This document shows, piece after piece, positions 1 to 12,813 of a stretch of 64,000 nt of DNA. Position 1 is the first letter of the stretch, and every line of letters begins with the position of its first letter. The stretch is from Prostheceraeus crozeri (Eukaryota > Platyhelminthes > Polycladida > Euryleptidae): assembly GCA_907163375.1 (NCBI GenBank), contig CAJQUW010006162.1, forward strand, positions 279,903-343,902, read 5' to 3'. Both the position numbers and the translations under genes were made by a program. The notes under the pieces are model-generated. The model was not told the origin of the DNA and ran no database searches. It saw nothing but the letters and a program-made list of their open reading frames with translations.

Positions 1-430
1 CCGGTTTAACAATATAATAGAGTAGTCAATGACAGCAGGCAAGACAGTAGTGGCCATCATGTTGCCATTGCAAACACATCAGAACACTTCGGGTCACATT
101 CTGCACCGTGGAATTTTCGACTTGTACCGTGAATTTTGAACGTTCATTCGCTACATGTAATGAGCCATAGCCAACACTATCAATGCCCACAATTCATCTC
201 AAGATAGCTGATTAACATGCAGAATCGCGAGTAAAATTCACTGCTAAATGCTAAATGTTTTGCTGCATTCATGACTTCTGTTTTGCTTATAAATTCTAAG
301 TGTGTTAGGCGTACACTATTGAAAGTCGATCTTGAGACGATTTGAGTGTGACCCGTGGGAATGATCAGATGACCCGCAGCAAAAACCTTAAAAACCTGTC
401 CTTTGAGTGTAAATTCTCTGTTGGTGGCAT
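1..430. other. No gene recognised
   Basis: No convincing exon, RNA gene or repeat was seen here. Short open frames occur on both strands but none resembles a known protein. Confidence 0.5.
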
Positions 431-434
431 ACTG

Positions 435-546
435 GCAGTCAGTCATTGTGCATGTATAGGGTCAGTCAGTCATTGTGCATGTATGGATGGGGTCAGTCAG
501 TCATTGTGCATGTATGGGGTCAGTCAGTCATTGTACATGTATAGGG
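435..546. repeat. Minisatellite, about 4 copies of a 26-30 bp unit
   Basis: The unit reads roughly GGGTCAGTCAGTCATTGTGC plus ATGTAT, with small length changes (an inserted GGAT) between copies. The open frame running through it on the plus strand is a by-product of the repeat. Confidence 0.85.
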
Positions 547-871
547 TTGCTGAAAACGTTTTGACCGATGGAAATTTGATCCCAGCTCTTTTGATTTTTG
601 TTATGAATTGCATATTTTATTCATGTAATACCTACTTGCAAGATAGCAATCGCAAACACGCAATATTCATCTTTTGTGACTACTATTTCACTTCCTCAAC
701 GCTGCAGATTGAAATTCTTGAGTCTGCGTCCGATAACTTTGGCTGCTTAAACTTCTTAATTCAATGACTCATAAAAAGTACATGACCATCCTTTTTTGAG
801 ATACTCGTGGCATTTTTCAGGTTGCTGTTTTGCCCATAGACTTCGACTTCATCTATTTATTGTCCATAATC

Positions 872-1130
872 TATTCACGACATGGCTTAAGATGCTCTGG
901 TGGACAATCGATCCCCGCTACTTGCCTTAATGTCGACGGTCACAATTGTGACGAGTTATTTATTCATTGATTATTATTGCCTTGACAACTGATGTGTGGT
1001 GTTTAGGGCTTGATCCTGCCAATTGACACAGTCAGTTGTCAGAGCACACTCGAATCCTACCAGCCGCACATCTTTTGCATGGCAATTTGATCTATCGTGT
1101 ATTTAATTTCATTGTTGTTAATTGTAAAGA
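872..1130 (+). repeat. Decayed copy of the 298-bp tRNA-containing repeat unit
   Basis: This stretch matches the unit tandemly arrayed near 33.3-34.2 kb: 'attcacgacatggcttaaga', then 'GTCACAATTGTGAC', and the closing 'catcttttgcatggcaattt'. The tRNA-like part is reduced to 'ttgtcagagcac' joined to 'tcgaatcctaccagccgcac', so most of the anticodon and T arms is missing. It shows that the unit exists more than 32 kb away from the array, by transposition or duplication and later decay. Confidence 0.85.
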
Positions 1131-1291
1131 ACTTGATGAGGGCAAGTGTGCACAAGGAGAAACGTCGTGCTGATCTTGGTGAATTCTTTCTTTACAAGAC
1201 AATGCGAGGCCAAACGCCTCTTTAGAAACAAAGAAAAATTGTCTGAACTCGGACTTTCCATGCTTGAGCATCCTTCTATCTTCTTCCATAA

Positions 1292-1780
1292 CGTCAATCA
1301 ATTAATAGCAATGATTCTGTCACGTCAATCAATTAATAGCAATGATTCTGTCACGTCAATCAATTAATTGCAATGATTCTGTCACGTCAATCAAGCAATT
1401 GCAATGATTCTGTCACGCCAATCAATTAATTGCAATTATTCTATTACGTCAATCAAGCAATTGCAATTATTCTGTCACGTCAATCAAAAATTGCAATTAT
1501 TCTATTACGTCAATCAAGCAATTGCAATGATTCTGTCGCGTCAATCAAAAATTGCAATTATTCCATAACGTCAATCAAGCAATTGCAATGATTCTGTCAC
1601 GTCAATCAATTAATTGCAATGATTCTGTCACGTCAATCAAGTAATTGCAATGATTCTGTCACGTCAATCAAGTAATTGCAATCATTCTGTCACGTCAATC
1701 AATTGATAGCAATTATTCCATAACGTCGATCAATTAATTGCAATTATTCTGTCACATCAATCAATTGATAGCAATTGATT
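1292..1780. repeat. Minisatellite, about 16 copies of a 31-bp unit
   Basis: The unit is CGTCAATCAATTAATTGCAA followed by TGATTCTGTCA. Copies differ by AATTAAT/AAGCAAT swaps and a GATTCTGTCA/TATTCTATTA alternation. The last copies fade into 'aatcaatagatttttgataa'. A related short sequence occurs near 15,880-15,975, suggesting the array grew from part of a dispersed repeat. Confidence 0.9.
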
Positions 1781-1799
1781 GAAAATCAATAGATTTTTG

Positions 1800-4056
1800 A
1801 TAAACCCGGTCCCTAGATCCATGCGTTGCTACGCCGCGAAGTGGACCCTCACATAAAAAATGGTCCGGACTTTGGATGCGGAAATGTTTGCTCTTGCTAA
1901 ACAAGTGTAGCTCACACAATCATTTCTTAATTATCTGAGTATATCCGAGTCCGAGGAATGTTGCATCAAAGTCCGTTAATTGAAAAGATTTTCAGCTGTA
2001 TAGTAGCCCATTCAGAGCAGTGTCACTTCCTTTCAGAGATAAATCAATAAGTGCATGAGCTTTCCTTAGATACAGGTCAACTGCTTATTGTAGAAAGAAT
2101 CCAGGGTAGGAATTTCAGTCTGAAATGATGATTGCAGACTCTTATCTCAGATGATTTTAATCGCAATTTATTGCGGCCTTTATGACAGAGCAATTAAACA
2201 GGTTTGATCTGCTTCAGACAGATAGTGTGCTCGCATCTGTCTCTTGAAATGACACTTATCTGTTGATTTGTCTGATATATGTCGGTCTGAAGTTTACAGG
2301 AAACGAGATCAACTCTGAAATCATGTCAAGACGAATTTCGTATTCAAATATTGCCATCGACGTTGTCAAACACGAATCAATTTTCTTGCATTTGATCTTT
2401 ATTTACGAAATGATATTTGAACTTATGTTGTTCTTCATGACAGGAGGAAACAGACATATGAGTTTAAAGTTACAGTGAAAGCTCAAGTAGAATCGTCATT
2501 AGCATTGTAGATCATAAAGGAGATCCTAGCAAGCTATTATCATTTCTAATCTGCTTTGAAGATGCGATTTAAATATTGCATTTATGATCATCTGTAGATG
2601 ATCTCTTCACTTGTCATGCGGATGCATTAGATAGATTGTCTTGCACGAGGATCTTTCAAGAACTGATAAGCAATAAAACATTTTCAAACTAGTGAGTAAC
2701 AATTTGCACATTTTACAGTAATTCACATTAATTGTAGCTGTCATTTGTGGAAAAAGTCAACAATGCATCTCTCAAAACCCTCGTCTCACTGGGGAGGGGT
2801 CGAATTCGATCTTCCAATACGTTATGTCAATTTCGCCAAACCACACGTCAATCGAAAGGTCTGGTCAATGTGGTTAATAATATGATTATCATCAATAGTT
2901 CTGAGATTACATCATTGCATTAGATGAGGTCAAAGGTTTTTATTTAGTTGGAAATTTAGTTCAGCTCAAATCGCATTAAATTCATTTATGAAATACGCTC
3001 AGTTGTCACATACTAAGCGTAAACAATTGCTTCCCATATTTCATGTCTCACTGAGGCTAAAACCAACATGATTCGGAAATTTCCAATAATTGATGTAGTA
3101 ATAAAAAGTACAAAATAACGAAAAATTATATTTGAAATTTGAATTTCAAACATGCAAGCTCAATAAGCAGATAATTCAAATTCAAAAACTTTGCATTTGT
3201 GAATTTTGATAGGACGAATACTTTTATGCAATTTCAACTTATTTCATCAAGAATTGAAACCGCAATATACATTAGACGTGAATATACCGAATTCAGATGA
3301 AATATTTCAATTTTAAACTAGATCAGATGCCAATTTATCTTCTTTCTGTCAAAAGTTGCGTGATACGCAGAAAGTGAGCTATTATAATTCTGGTGGCCAT
3401 AGCTTGCTTCATTTATAAGGTTTTATAAAATTCGCCACGGTGTGGCGGCGAAACACGTCTCCCCCCAGTGGGGCGCGGGATAATGATGATATCTGTATTG
3501 ACTCAGTTGCTCGTATATCTCTCGCATGTATTCATGACATTACTGACCACTTTCTCCGCATTCATCACGCACAGACGCTCAGGACATTTAGGACACGCAG
3601 GATACTTTCGTGCACTTTCTCGCCCTCAAATGTCCAACAATATGCCCCGCTTTTATTTATAAATGATAAATATATCACAGAAAATATCATATAATGTCAA
3701 TTGCTTGACAGCAGCCACCATTGAAATTGCTACGGCATTTCATCGTGTCTAAGTTCGCGCATCTGAGATAATATTTGCAATTTTGAATGAATACTTTGCT
3801 TTGATATCGTTCATCCTCGTCCTTTACATGATGCATATTCGCCCTTTTATTTGCAGTTTCGGCTTACACGGCACATTTCTTGTACGCGGAAAATGTATGC
3901 ATGTACCTACACCCCTTCCACCATTAAAAAGACAGATTCTATCGGAATCCATGCCAAATTTTGATAGCTACTGACTGCTACTCGAAAATCATCAAGAGAA
4001 AATATTATGTCATCTAATGTATTTAAAAGAGTTCCAATCTCCTAATCGATTTCAAC
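1800..4056. other. Intergenic, AT-rich, nothing assigned
   Basis: No recognisable coding exon, RNA gene or TE end was seen. A short GC-rich patch near 3435-3480 contains the hairpin-forming CGCCACGGTGTGGCG. Open frames near 3440-3700 and 3783-3974 have no family resemblance and are probably chance. Confidence 0.5.
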
Positions 4057-4060
4057 CATA

Positions 4061-4766
4061 CCCTCACGAAAATTCCTCATGATTTTTTATGAGATTTTTA
4101 CTCATCTATATATCTCATGAAATTTAATGCGGATTTGGAACGTTTTCGCATAAAATATATCATCAAATTCTCATGAAAATCTCATTTATCGATTAACAAT
4201 TGCTTCTTCATGCTTCTGAATTCATTTTCCTCGCATATAGTTATTGAAGCTTTCTTGGCCTAGCCACATTGCCCCAAAGCATTGCCACGCCATGTCTGCA
4301 ATGTTATTACAGTATTCGCAAAAAATGGATTACTATTTATCATGACCCTAAGTTTAACTGTGATTGTGTATATGTCTATTTTTAACATCTTGCATAGGAA
4401 TGATAATTGTAAAGTCAAATTATATATGCATCATTTCGAAAATGTTGTTGCACATCGCCATGATACATCCTGTATATTTTTATTTTTATCTTTTATAGAC
4501 TAACCTTGAAGATCTTAATCGATTAAATAAGCCTTCTTATGGTTATTTCCTTTCGCGGCTAGCATGCATAACTTACTACTTATAAGCTAATTTTCACGAA
4601 GACCTCGTAAATGCTCATGATTTTCTTATGAACGCGATCAAAGCATTATGAGACCATCATGATTTTTTTTGATGAATATTTTCCTGTGAGAATATCATGA
4701 GGTTCATAATAATCTCATGAATCCGCATTAAACTTCATGAGTTCTCATGAAAAATTTTCGTGAGGG
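4061..4766. mobile_element. Non-autonomous TIR element (706 bp) with TA target duplication
   Basis: The element begins CCCTCACGAAAATT and ends AATTTTCGTGAGGG, with TA on both sides (4059-4060 and 4767-4768). The subterminal parts are rich in TCATGA words on both arms, so the ends fold as imperfect inverted repeats of roughly 100 bp. No transposase is encoded. The TA duplication fits a Tc1/mariner-type MITE; the family is inferred, the ends are seen directly. Confidence 0.8.
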
Positions 4767-4952
4767 TACATTTCAGAGAAGATGCAAGATATTACCTGGG
4801 AGATCAGAAACTTCGATTTTTTAGAGCCGCCCGATGCATCAATGATTTGAACATGAGCTGATCATAATCCCTGCATGTGTATAGGTCCTTCTTACCCACT
4901 TGATAAATGCCTGAATACTGGAAGTACGTTGGAATCAATAATATCCTTTTAA

Positions 4953-6272
4953 CCCTATTTATACCAAGGTATTTGACGCACTCTCAGTATACTCAGGGAA
5001 GCGGATTCCGCCCCCCAGCATTATTCCTAAAATATCAAACAAAGAGACCTGATATTACGGATTTTATACAATTCGGATATTCTAAATCTAATGGTGGTAT
5101 TCATTTTCCATGTTTTCGTCTTGATGCTATAAATAGCATTTTGAAATTCAAACATTATTTTTTCTCATCTTTTTTATTTTTTCTTAATTTGTCCTTTGAT
5201 AAATCATGCAAATCAACCTTAGAGTATACTGTTTTCCCAATTTTGGTATTCTATTTCGAATGGTGATATTGGTTTAGCATGATAAAATCTTTTTGGTGCC
5301 ATAGATAACGATTTAAAAACCCATGAAATATTTCCTCTTTTTCAAATTGGTTCCTTCATATGCTATAAAATTAACATTGTTCGGATACATGCATAGAACA
5401 TTGTTCAAATTGTTGCATAATGAAATTATGGCACATATTATATTTCTGCATCGTAAAATAATTACACAAACCTATGCATACTACTTACTAATTACCTGCG
5501 GTATAATTCTAACTTATTTACGAAAAATGCTAGAATAGTGCTAGTAAACCTGATCAATGAATGTATGCACAACTGGTTATCAATAAGAAAATAAAGTATT
5601 TCTAGATTCGATACAAAGATTTTCAGATGTTCAGTGGGCAAAAGTTCGTAAATAATCATATACAGTTCATTAATGCAATCATAAGTCCCCTTTAAAACGT
5701 ATAGAGTGGCTAGCTCCTATTAAGTACTGTATAAGTAGATAATCATTTGTTAAATATGATCTAGCATGTCTATCGCAAAATCTTCATTCAAGTTAGAATC
5801 AAAAGATATCGAAGATAGTATTCAGTCCCTTCCATTCAATATTTCAATACTATATGTGGTCAATTGCGATATTAGAAGAAAATACTAGATAAGCGCTAAG
5901 TTCTACTAGGGCACAAATAGCCTTTGATTCCAGGTGTCCAATATTTTAGACTTTGGACTGTATATTGCTTTGTAGTATAATGTATATGGTATGCAGGCAG
6001 CTGAGACTTCAAGATATACGTTTTATTGCTAGAATACAATCTATACTTGCACACAGCCTAAACAAAACTGAATTCTTAGAACCTATCTCTTGAAAACTAG
6101 GCTAGATCTAGCTCTTTCACTGACATAAATTTGACGAAATTTCGCAGAAAGTTGAAAAACACCTAAAAACTAAAAGACATGAAATCTCAATCCAATACAT
6201 TTGGTATGAAAGTTTCTACAGCAAAAATGCGCGTGGGGGGGGCGGATTCCGCCCCCCCTGGTAAGAATAGGG
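4953..6272. mobile_element. Non-autonomous element (1320 bp) flanked by TTAA
   Basis: Both sides carry TTAA (4949-4952 and 6273-6276). The left end starts CCCTATTTATACCAAGG and the right end, read inward, CCCTATTCTTACCAGGG. Each end also carries a GCGG-ATTCC-GCCCCCC palindromic block (near 5010-5030 and 6240-6258). TTAA targets are used by piggyBac and Kolobok elements. No transposase is evident inside; an unrecognised 119-codon open frame at 4907-5266 starts outside the element and is probably chance. Confidence 0.65.
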
Positions 6273-6276
6273 TTAA

Positions 6277-8390
6277 GCTGTAAATTGCTTTTCGACTCTT
6301 CACTAAGTTGATTGGCTTGATGGCGTCTAAATTTCTAATATAAATTTCCATTACAATCTTGTTTTCATCAAGCTGTTGATTACGCAATTAACTCAATAAG
6401 TGCGGATTTGTAGAATGTTATTGATAAAGTGGAAATGTTAAACTTGCAAGCGACCATGATATCTTATAGTTGAAAAATTCACCGTTCACATGACATGAGA
6501 CGGATGGTTGAATCAGAAATATTGATGGGTGAAACTTAGAAAGGAAAAATCGGTTAAATTGTCAAAACTACATTAGCTTACAAGTATTCATGGTAGGCTA
6601 TTAGACTGATCGATTATGGATGAAAGGATTTTTGATAAATCCTTTAAGCAATCAACTCTTTCAGCAAGTGATTCGCTATGCAATCATGCAGGTTCACTTT
6701 TTTAAGTGTCAGTGAAAATCAGTGGAAGCCTTATGCCATTTATGTAAAGTGTTTCCAATGTTCTCTCGCTCTTCGCGAATTTAGAAAGACCTTGAAACCC
6801 GGGTCTCCTCATAGTACAACTTTTTCTTGTTGTCGCCCACAGTGTCAGAGGCGTGAGGAAAGGCAGTCAAGCTTATCTCTGTTTCTATCTCTCACACATC
6901 CACGCCTCTCTTTTTCTATCTACTACGCGACGTTTAACAAACGCACAAGAAACACGAACAAAAACAACACATTCACTTTTCGTCTTTTTGTAGGTGCCCA
7001 CTGGTAGATATTTTTAACTTTGCTACCTTGACGCACTTTGTTACCTTGAATTTCAAATTTTCAATTTTATGTCATGCTAAAGTAATGTTTCCTGTATATT
7101 TTCAATCCATGCATGTTTCCGTGCATTGATGAATGAAAATTCTGTATTTACTGGCTTTTCAATACATTTGTCATAGTTCTCAGTTAATGATTCTCCCGTA
7201 CATCATTCGCCTGAGTTCAGTCACCACACAGGTGTTTTTGAAATTAAAGACAAAATCTAAAATTATCTTTTTCTACCATTTGTCTACAGGATGAAATGTA
7301 GATCTCATGGCGGAACGTTTCATTTGAAGGAACTAAATATCGTTAATTTCCGGAGACGAGATTTGATGAAAAAAGGTCGTGTTAGAGTCTTTCATGTTTA
7401 ATTCTGGACGGAGAAAATCAAAGTCAAACCGGGACGATCACCACAACGTGAGATTCTGAGAACCGCTCTTGGCGGAACGCTAGTCTTCTGGAATCGCTTC
7501 TATTCTATATTAATCAGAAGCGACGAAGAATCATTTCGGTTGGAGAGAGACCATGAGCTGCGTGAAGCGTCCATCGAACGTTGCTTCTCTCTGCAACCGA
7601 TCATTCTCTTCTAATTGTAGACCTGTAGGAAGAGAAATTGGATTCCGTGTAGGTAGGACAATGAATATCAATTTGGACACGTCAGAAAGTTGTCGGATAG
7701 AATTAATAGTCTTTTACATGAACGTGAGACTTCATTTCAGCTGAATCGAAATGTTGGATGACTTTGTGTGAAGGGCAAGAGACGCTATTTTACACGAGCA
7801 TGAAGTTGGCGGAGCCATTTCTTTACCACGATTCTATTCAAATTCAAAACAACTTCTGCTTTATCAATTTTAGCTTCCTGTTTACGAATCTGGGCTTAGA
7901 TTCCACAAATTCGCAGTCATTTTTGAGAAATTCAAGTTATTCATTTCATTTTCAAAATGAAATAAGTTCCGTTGTGAAGCTACCGGAGCCAATTTCTTAG
8001 TTTCATACTGAGACGGAATAAATCAATACTCTGGTTTAAGCAGTATTATTAATGAATAGACACTAAGCGTAGCATAAATCCAATTTGATAATATATCAAG
8101 TTTATTGATATGTATTGATTGTATATTGATGCTTATTATCAATTTGATATTATATCAAGTTTAAGATGGATATACGAAAACGTAGGGCATAAATGGGAAG
8201 TTGTAATTCCATTGAAAATACATTGACATTGAAATTGGTGGGCATAAATGGGAAATTTCCGATTTATGCCCGGCAACTTTGGTAGAATGCTATCATGTGA
8301 AGGCATGAATATTATATTTATACTTTGTACTTAATATTGTAAATTCCTCTATGTTGTAAAAAACGTAAAATTAAAACAATGATATATGCT
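6277..8390. other. Intergenic, nothing assigned
   Basis: There are weak open frames at 7290-7610 preceded by an acceptor-like 'ttgtctacag', but they are interrupted by a stop and resemble nothing known. At 8079-8163 the words 'caatttgataatatatcaag' and a near copy occur twice around an AT-rich core. No other structure was recognised. Confidence 0.45.
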
Positions 8391-8397
8391 ATACCTA

Positions 8398-8679
8398 CAC
8401 TGTAAACTCTAAGGCACGAAATTTTGCTTGAATTAGGCACGAAATTTAGGCATCAATTCTAACCAACACAAGACACGAGTAGGCACAAAGTTCATAGTGC
8501 GGAGTTCGTGCCCACTGATTTTTCCTTCGATCTCACTGGATAAAAAAGTATCTTTTGGTGCCTATTAGTGCATAGGGGCGCCTACTGGTGCCTCGAGGCA
8601 CTAGAAAGGCACTAACTAGGCGCTAACTGGCACGAAATTTCGGCTTCGTGCCTAAATTAGTGCCCTACAATTTACAGTG
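8398..8679 (-). mobile_element. CACTG-ended MITE (282 bp), TA target duplication
   Basis: Ends are CACTGTAAACTCTAAGGCAC and, inverted, CACTGTAAATTGTAGGGCAC, flanked by TA at 8396-8397 and 8680-8681. The interior is built of repeated GGCAC/GTGCC words around a central CTCGAG. A second copy in opposite orientation is at 39,369-39,687. No coding capacity. Confidence 0.85.
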
Positions 8680-8796
8680 TATATGATAATACCATACACG
8701 ACATATTGGACAATGCGATCAACATGAAAATCGATTATGCTTTACATGCAAAAGTAAAAAGGCAAATGCAAAAACTACAAACATAAAGCACAAATC

Positions 8797-10821
8797 TGCC
8801 GTGCAATGACAAAACAAACTAAGTCCAAATTTTTGAAAATTGACTTTTTAACGCAAAAGGCATTTGGGTGTGTCTGTCTATTATGTGTCAACAGCTTAAG
8901 GCCAAAGATAAATTCCTTAGTGTCCAATATGAAAACCTAAGTCCATGAAGATACAGTGACAGAAAAACCTAAGTCCAGAAAATTTTTTTTAGACTCATGC
9001 CGTCCCACATTTTTATTAGCAGTGCACTGCATTGGGTTAATAAACTTCAGAAGTTTGCTCAGGTTGAGCTTATGCGTCAAACTGAATCATGAAAAAGCAT
9101 CTTGTTTATGTCTGCAACTACAATTTTCGAACTTTCGTTTTCATTCATCACATTGTTTCTTCAATTGATAGTGACTTGTGAGAGCCTTCTCAATTTGTCT
9201 CTGAAGGTAAGATTCCATCAATTCTTGAATTTGTAGGCGTTTGTGATTAAAAGTGTGGTAAATGACACAGCATTGCTGTTATCTGGCGTGAGTTCATCAT
9301 GACTTATCAGAAGTAGTGAGCTATGAATCTATGAGGACCATCATAAATGACATGAACATCGGATTTACCAAGCTGTCTGGTGAGGAATGTGAAGTATGTG
9401 TGAGCCATGACCACCACATCAAAGAAAATGCTTGTTTCAAGCCATGTCAATCCTGTCTGAGTTTTGCCGAACATGAAGAAAGGTATCGAGCTGCTTGAAG
9501 GGAGTATGAAGATTGTAAATTTCTTCATGAAACTGGTCACGCAAAGGCATGTGCGGATATGATGAAGGTCTGCTTCCTCAGATGCCGTTCAATATTTGCA
9601 TATTCACACCACGAATTATTGCATTCAATGAGACTTTTATATGTATTGGAGCAGATGGAGAATAATTGGCAGTCATTTGGGATGAATCTGACGCCGGCAG
9701 AAACTCCGAAGATGTAGCGAGTGCCTACTTGAAGTTTTTTCGTGCTAACAGGGACGCGGATGAATTCACCATATTCCTTGATAACTGTTCTGCACAAAAC
9801 AAAAACTGGCAACTATTTTCATTTATCTTGCGCTGTGTTCATAATGAAGAATTTGCCATGAAGACAGTGACCCTAAAATATTTTGAGCCAGGCCATACGT
9901 TCATGAGTGCTGACAGTGAACATGCTGCAGTCCAGAAAGCTTTGAAAAAGAAAGGTTGTGCGTATGACTTGCAAGACTTCAAGCTTTGATGTTCAACTAA
10001 GAAAAGCACTACAGTGATCATGCAGACAGATGACTTCATGCACTCTAAAGACAATGGGTACAAATTGGACCTAGTATCGCAATATAAACTGTCAAAGATG
10101 ACCAATCGACCACATCTTTCAAATGTCGTTGTGCCTCAATTTCGTCGTGGAGGCAATCAATTCTTTTTCAAATCATCATTTGATTCAACTAACTTTAGGG
10201 CTGTGAGTGTCGTGTCGAAGTCTTCTTCGGAGCTGTTTCTGGAGAAACTAGTCTTCAAAATAAGAGGCACGTGGAATGAATTCAAAGAAAAAAGCAGTCA
10301 TTTTGAAAACCCTGATTCCCTTGATGTCTCCACACAGGAGACATTCGTGGGTTGAGATGCCCGATTCTGATTTAAATGTGTAATTTACAATATCCTCGTT
10401 TTAGTAAAGATATATCAGTTTTTGAATCCAGGTAGATTTTTGATACAAGGATTTTGAGATTGTTTTTCAATAGAGTTATCTGTTTTTATACCAGTTAAAA
10501 TATTCTTTCTCTTGTCTGATGGGAATGAACTTATCTTGCTGAAAAATGGGGAAAATGATGGACTTAAGTTTTCATACAAGGTAATTGCAGTTAAATGGTA
10601 AAGGAAAAACAGTGACAAAAAACGTAAGCCCATGAAATGCACTTTCCAGTGCGTGCAATAGTGCAAACTTTTTCTGTATAACTAGTGTTAGTATAGACAT
10701 GCTATATGTAAAATATTGGCATTTGTGATTAAGTATTTTTTGTTCTATTAAAGTTTTCACAAAAGTTGCTCTACTGAAAAATCACAAATTTGGACTTAGG
10801 TTGTTTTGTCACTGTACGGCA
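8797..10821 (+). mobile_element. TIR-bounded transposon carrying a decayed RNase-H-like transposase gene
   Basis: The left end, TGCCGTGCAATGACAAAACA followed by ACTAAGTCCAAAT, matches the right end inverted (TGCCGTACAGTGACAAAACA, then ACCTAAGTCCAAAT; plus-strand 10,785-10,820). The motif CAGTGACA..AAACCTAAGTCC recurs inside both ends (near 8955 and 10,610), a common layout of transposase-binding sites. The only coding remnant between the ends is the 9316-10,355 gene, in the same family as the transposase-like gene at 51.3-52.9 kb. Target duplication could not be fixed. Confidence 0.7.
9316..10355 (+). pseudogene. Decayed DUF7869-like transposase ('LDNCSAQNKNW' type)
   Basis: Coding pieces in the right order are seen: a cysteine-rich stretch (9340-9480, CEVCVSHDHH, then FKPCQSCLSF); a piece ending FTPRIIAFNETF, in a different frame near 9580-9640; and the RNase-H-like core with 'IFLDNCSAQNKNWQLFSF' and 'FEPGHTFMSADSEHAAVQ' (9666-9989). 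A C-terminal segment follows in the same frame after one TGA (10,014-10,355). At least one frame change and two stops separate the parts, so it is dead. The motifs match a large family of unnamed multi-copy proteins in invertebrates that I believe is Pfam DUF7869-like. The acidic residues in LDNC and ADSE are the expected metal ligands by analogy (inference). Confidence 0.75.
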
Positions 10822-10824
10822 GAA

Positions 10825-12805
10825 ATATAATACATGTCAAAGCCTGTTGAGACATGCGACACATAGAAATCATCATAAATTGCTTTACATACATAAGCTC
10901 AAAAGTGAGACTACGAAATATAAAACTAAAATTCATGAGAAGTTTTGTCATCAGCATTTGCGACAATGTTTACCTTTCATGTGTTGTCGGTTGACGATTG
11001 CAAGAGAATGTTTTCGACCGGGATTGGATCTATGACTGATGTGATCTAGTAAATTACTGCTCCGGCGCTTCTTCAGTAATGCAGATTCGAAGGCGAGATT
11101 GTCTGTGCTATTCGTTGCACTGAAAATGAAGCAGATGACATGAGGATCAGAGGATACATGCGTCCGAACATCAAAGGGAAGTTGGCTCTAGAAAATAAGT
11201 AAACTGATCCTTTTAGTTCATCATTTTGTGACCTTATTCACACCGCCCCCTGAACCGCAGCGACATGTGGGGGGGGTGTTCTCAGAATCACATCAGATTC
11301 ACGGTGCACCACATTCCGTATAAAGGTCGCATTTGGGTACATTCGGACATCCAAAGAATTGAAATGATCAGGAAAATGCACAACATTGACTACTTGCATT
11401 TGACATTACTTATTTGATATTACTTGTGAAAATCTTATTAAGTAGTGTTTACACAACATTCAAATTTCAAATACTTTCCGATCTTTGTGTTTATCATAGA
11501 TAAGGCCTATCATGATATGACTCATGTGCTGATATTCATGAAATTAAAAAATGAATAATTGAGTAGAATTTAATTCTGGCGGTTCGTTGCAAGTGTTCTG
11601 ACAAAATCTCTGCTAAACGTAGCAACAAAATTCATGCATTCAAAAAAGGTCTACTTTCAAAACAGGGATCTACCATGCAGCGGATCAGATACAAAGGTTC
11701 CTGGTGAAGAGGAAGAAATGCGTCGACAACGGAAGCTGAAGTTGGACAAGTTAGTTAAGATGATGGGAAGACTGTGACAGGGGCCGATTGGATCTGCTTC
11801 ACAACTGAGATTTCCGGAGCGTTTATTTCTTTTCATTCTGTTGCCAATACATCACATCTCTTTTTGACGTCGTAGTAGCTGAAACTAGAGGTCAATTTTG
11901 ATAGAAAGGTAGCTGGTAATTTCTGTAACCAACAAGCTTTCCTACTGAACGAACCCTGATTTCTCCACGAAATTCCTGATTCCTGATTTCTCACATTTTT
12001 TGACTTCAAACTAAACGGCATCAGTTGCAGACCAAAGGCAGTATAATCTTACTACAGAGTTGTAGATTTCCTAGTTTTGGGTAGTTCCAGAAGTTCTTTT
12101 TGGAGTTTTGTCGTTTGGCTGTGTGGTCATAAATTGCATACATGTAAAACCGAGCCGAAAACAACTGTGTAAGTCAATAGATGGAAAGTTATCATGTGTA
12201 CATGTATGTATTTCTATCCGGTGAGAAATGTAACTTGCTAAATGCCATAGAAAGTCACCATTTGAATGCATAAAGTATACATGTATGTCCTGTCAGAAAT
12301 GCTGATTACTTTTGGGTAATTTGACTGTGCCTATAATGACGATAGAGTACATTTATGAGTTTGTTTCGAACGAATTCATTCTTGAAACTGTTTCTCTTTC
12401 GGCGATCAATTGCGTCTTAAATGCACAGACTTAATTAATGGAAGTGAGTTAGTCAATTTCTTCAACTCAATCCCATTGGTTATAATTCCGCCTTAATAGA
12501 AAGGTATCTCGTCTGTCTTATTAACTCACAAAGCGTCTCGCCCGATGCATCAAATTAATTGGAACCAGATATATTCAGAATGATTTTTCTAACTGCGTCA
12601 TTACTTCATACCTCGTTCGTGACTGGAAATTTGACGTTAATGAAAATTTATTTCCTATTTTAGCGCTGATTCCATCTTCCGTTCGCAGTTTTCCGTCAAA
12701 AATTCATGGTGGACGAGAACATTTGTCTTCGCTTCAATTACTAATCCTCCCTCGAATTTCGTGTATGAGAGATAATAAAAGATTCGTTCCACGAGGAATC
12801 TTAGA
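10825..12805. other. Intergenic, nothing assigned
   Basis: No exon, RNA gene or bounded repeat was recognised. There is a G-run with paired C-runs near 11,247-11,280 (CCGCCCCC ... GGGGGGGTG), which could form a hairpin. Short open frames on both strands show no family features. Confidence 0.45.
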
Positions 12806-12813
12806 TTGAATAT

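Noticed and set aside
1292-1780. CRISPR-like array (31-bp repeats)
   Set aside because: Units abut each other with no unique spacers, and the genome is animal; it is a minisatellite.
4907-5266. 119-codon frame as a transposase of the TTAA element
   Set aside because: It begins upstream of the element end, is low-complexity (F/L/S-rich), and lacks any DDE or DDD motif.
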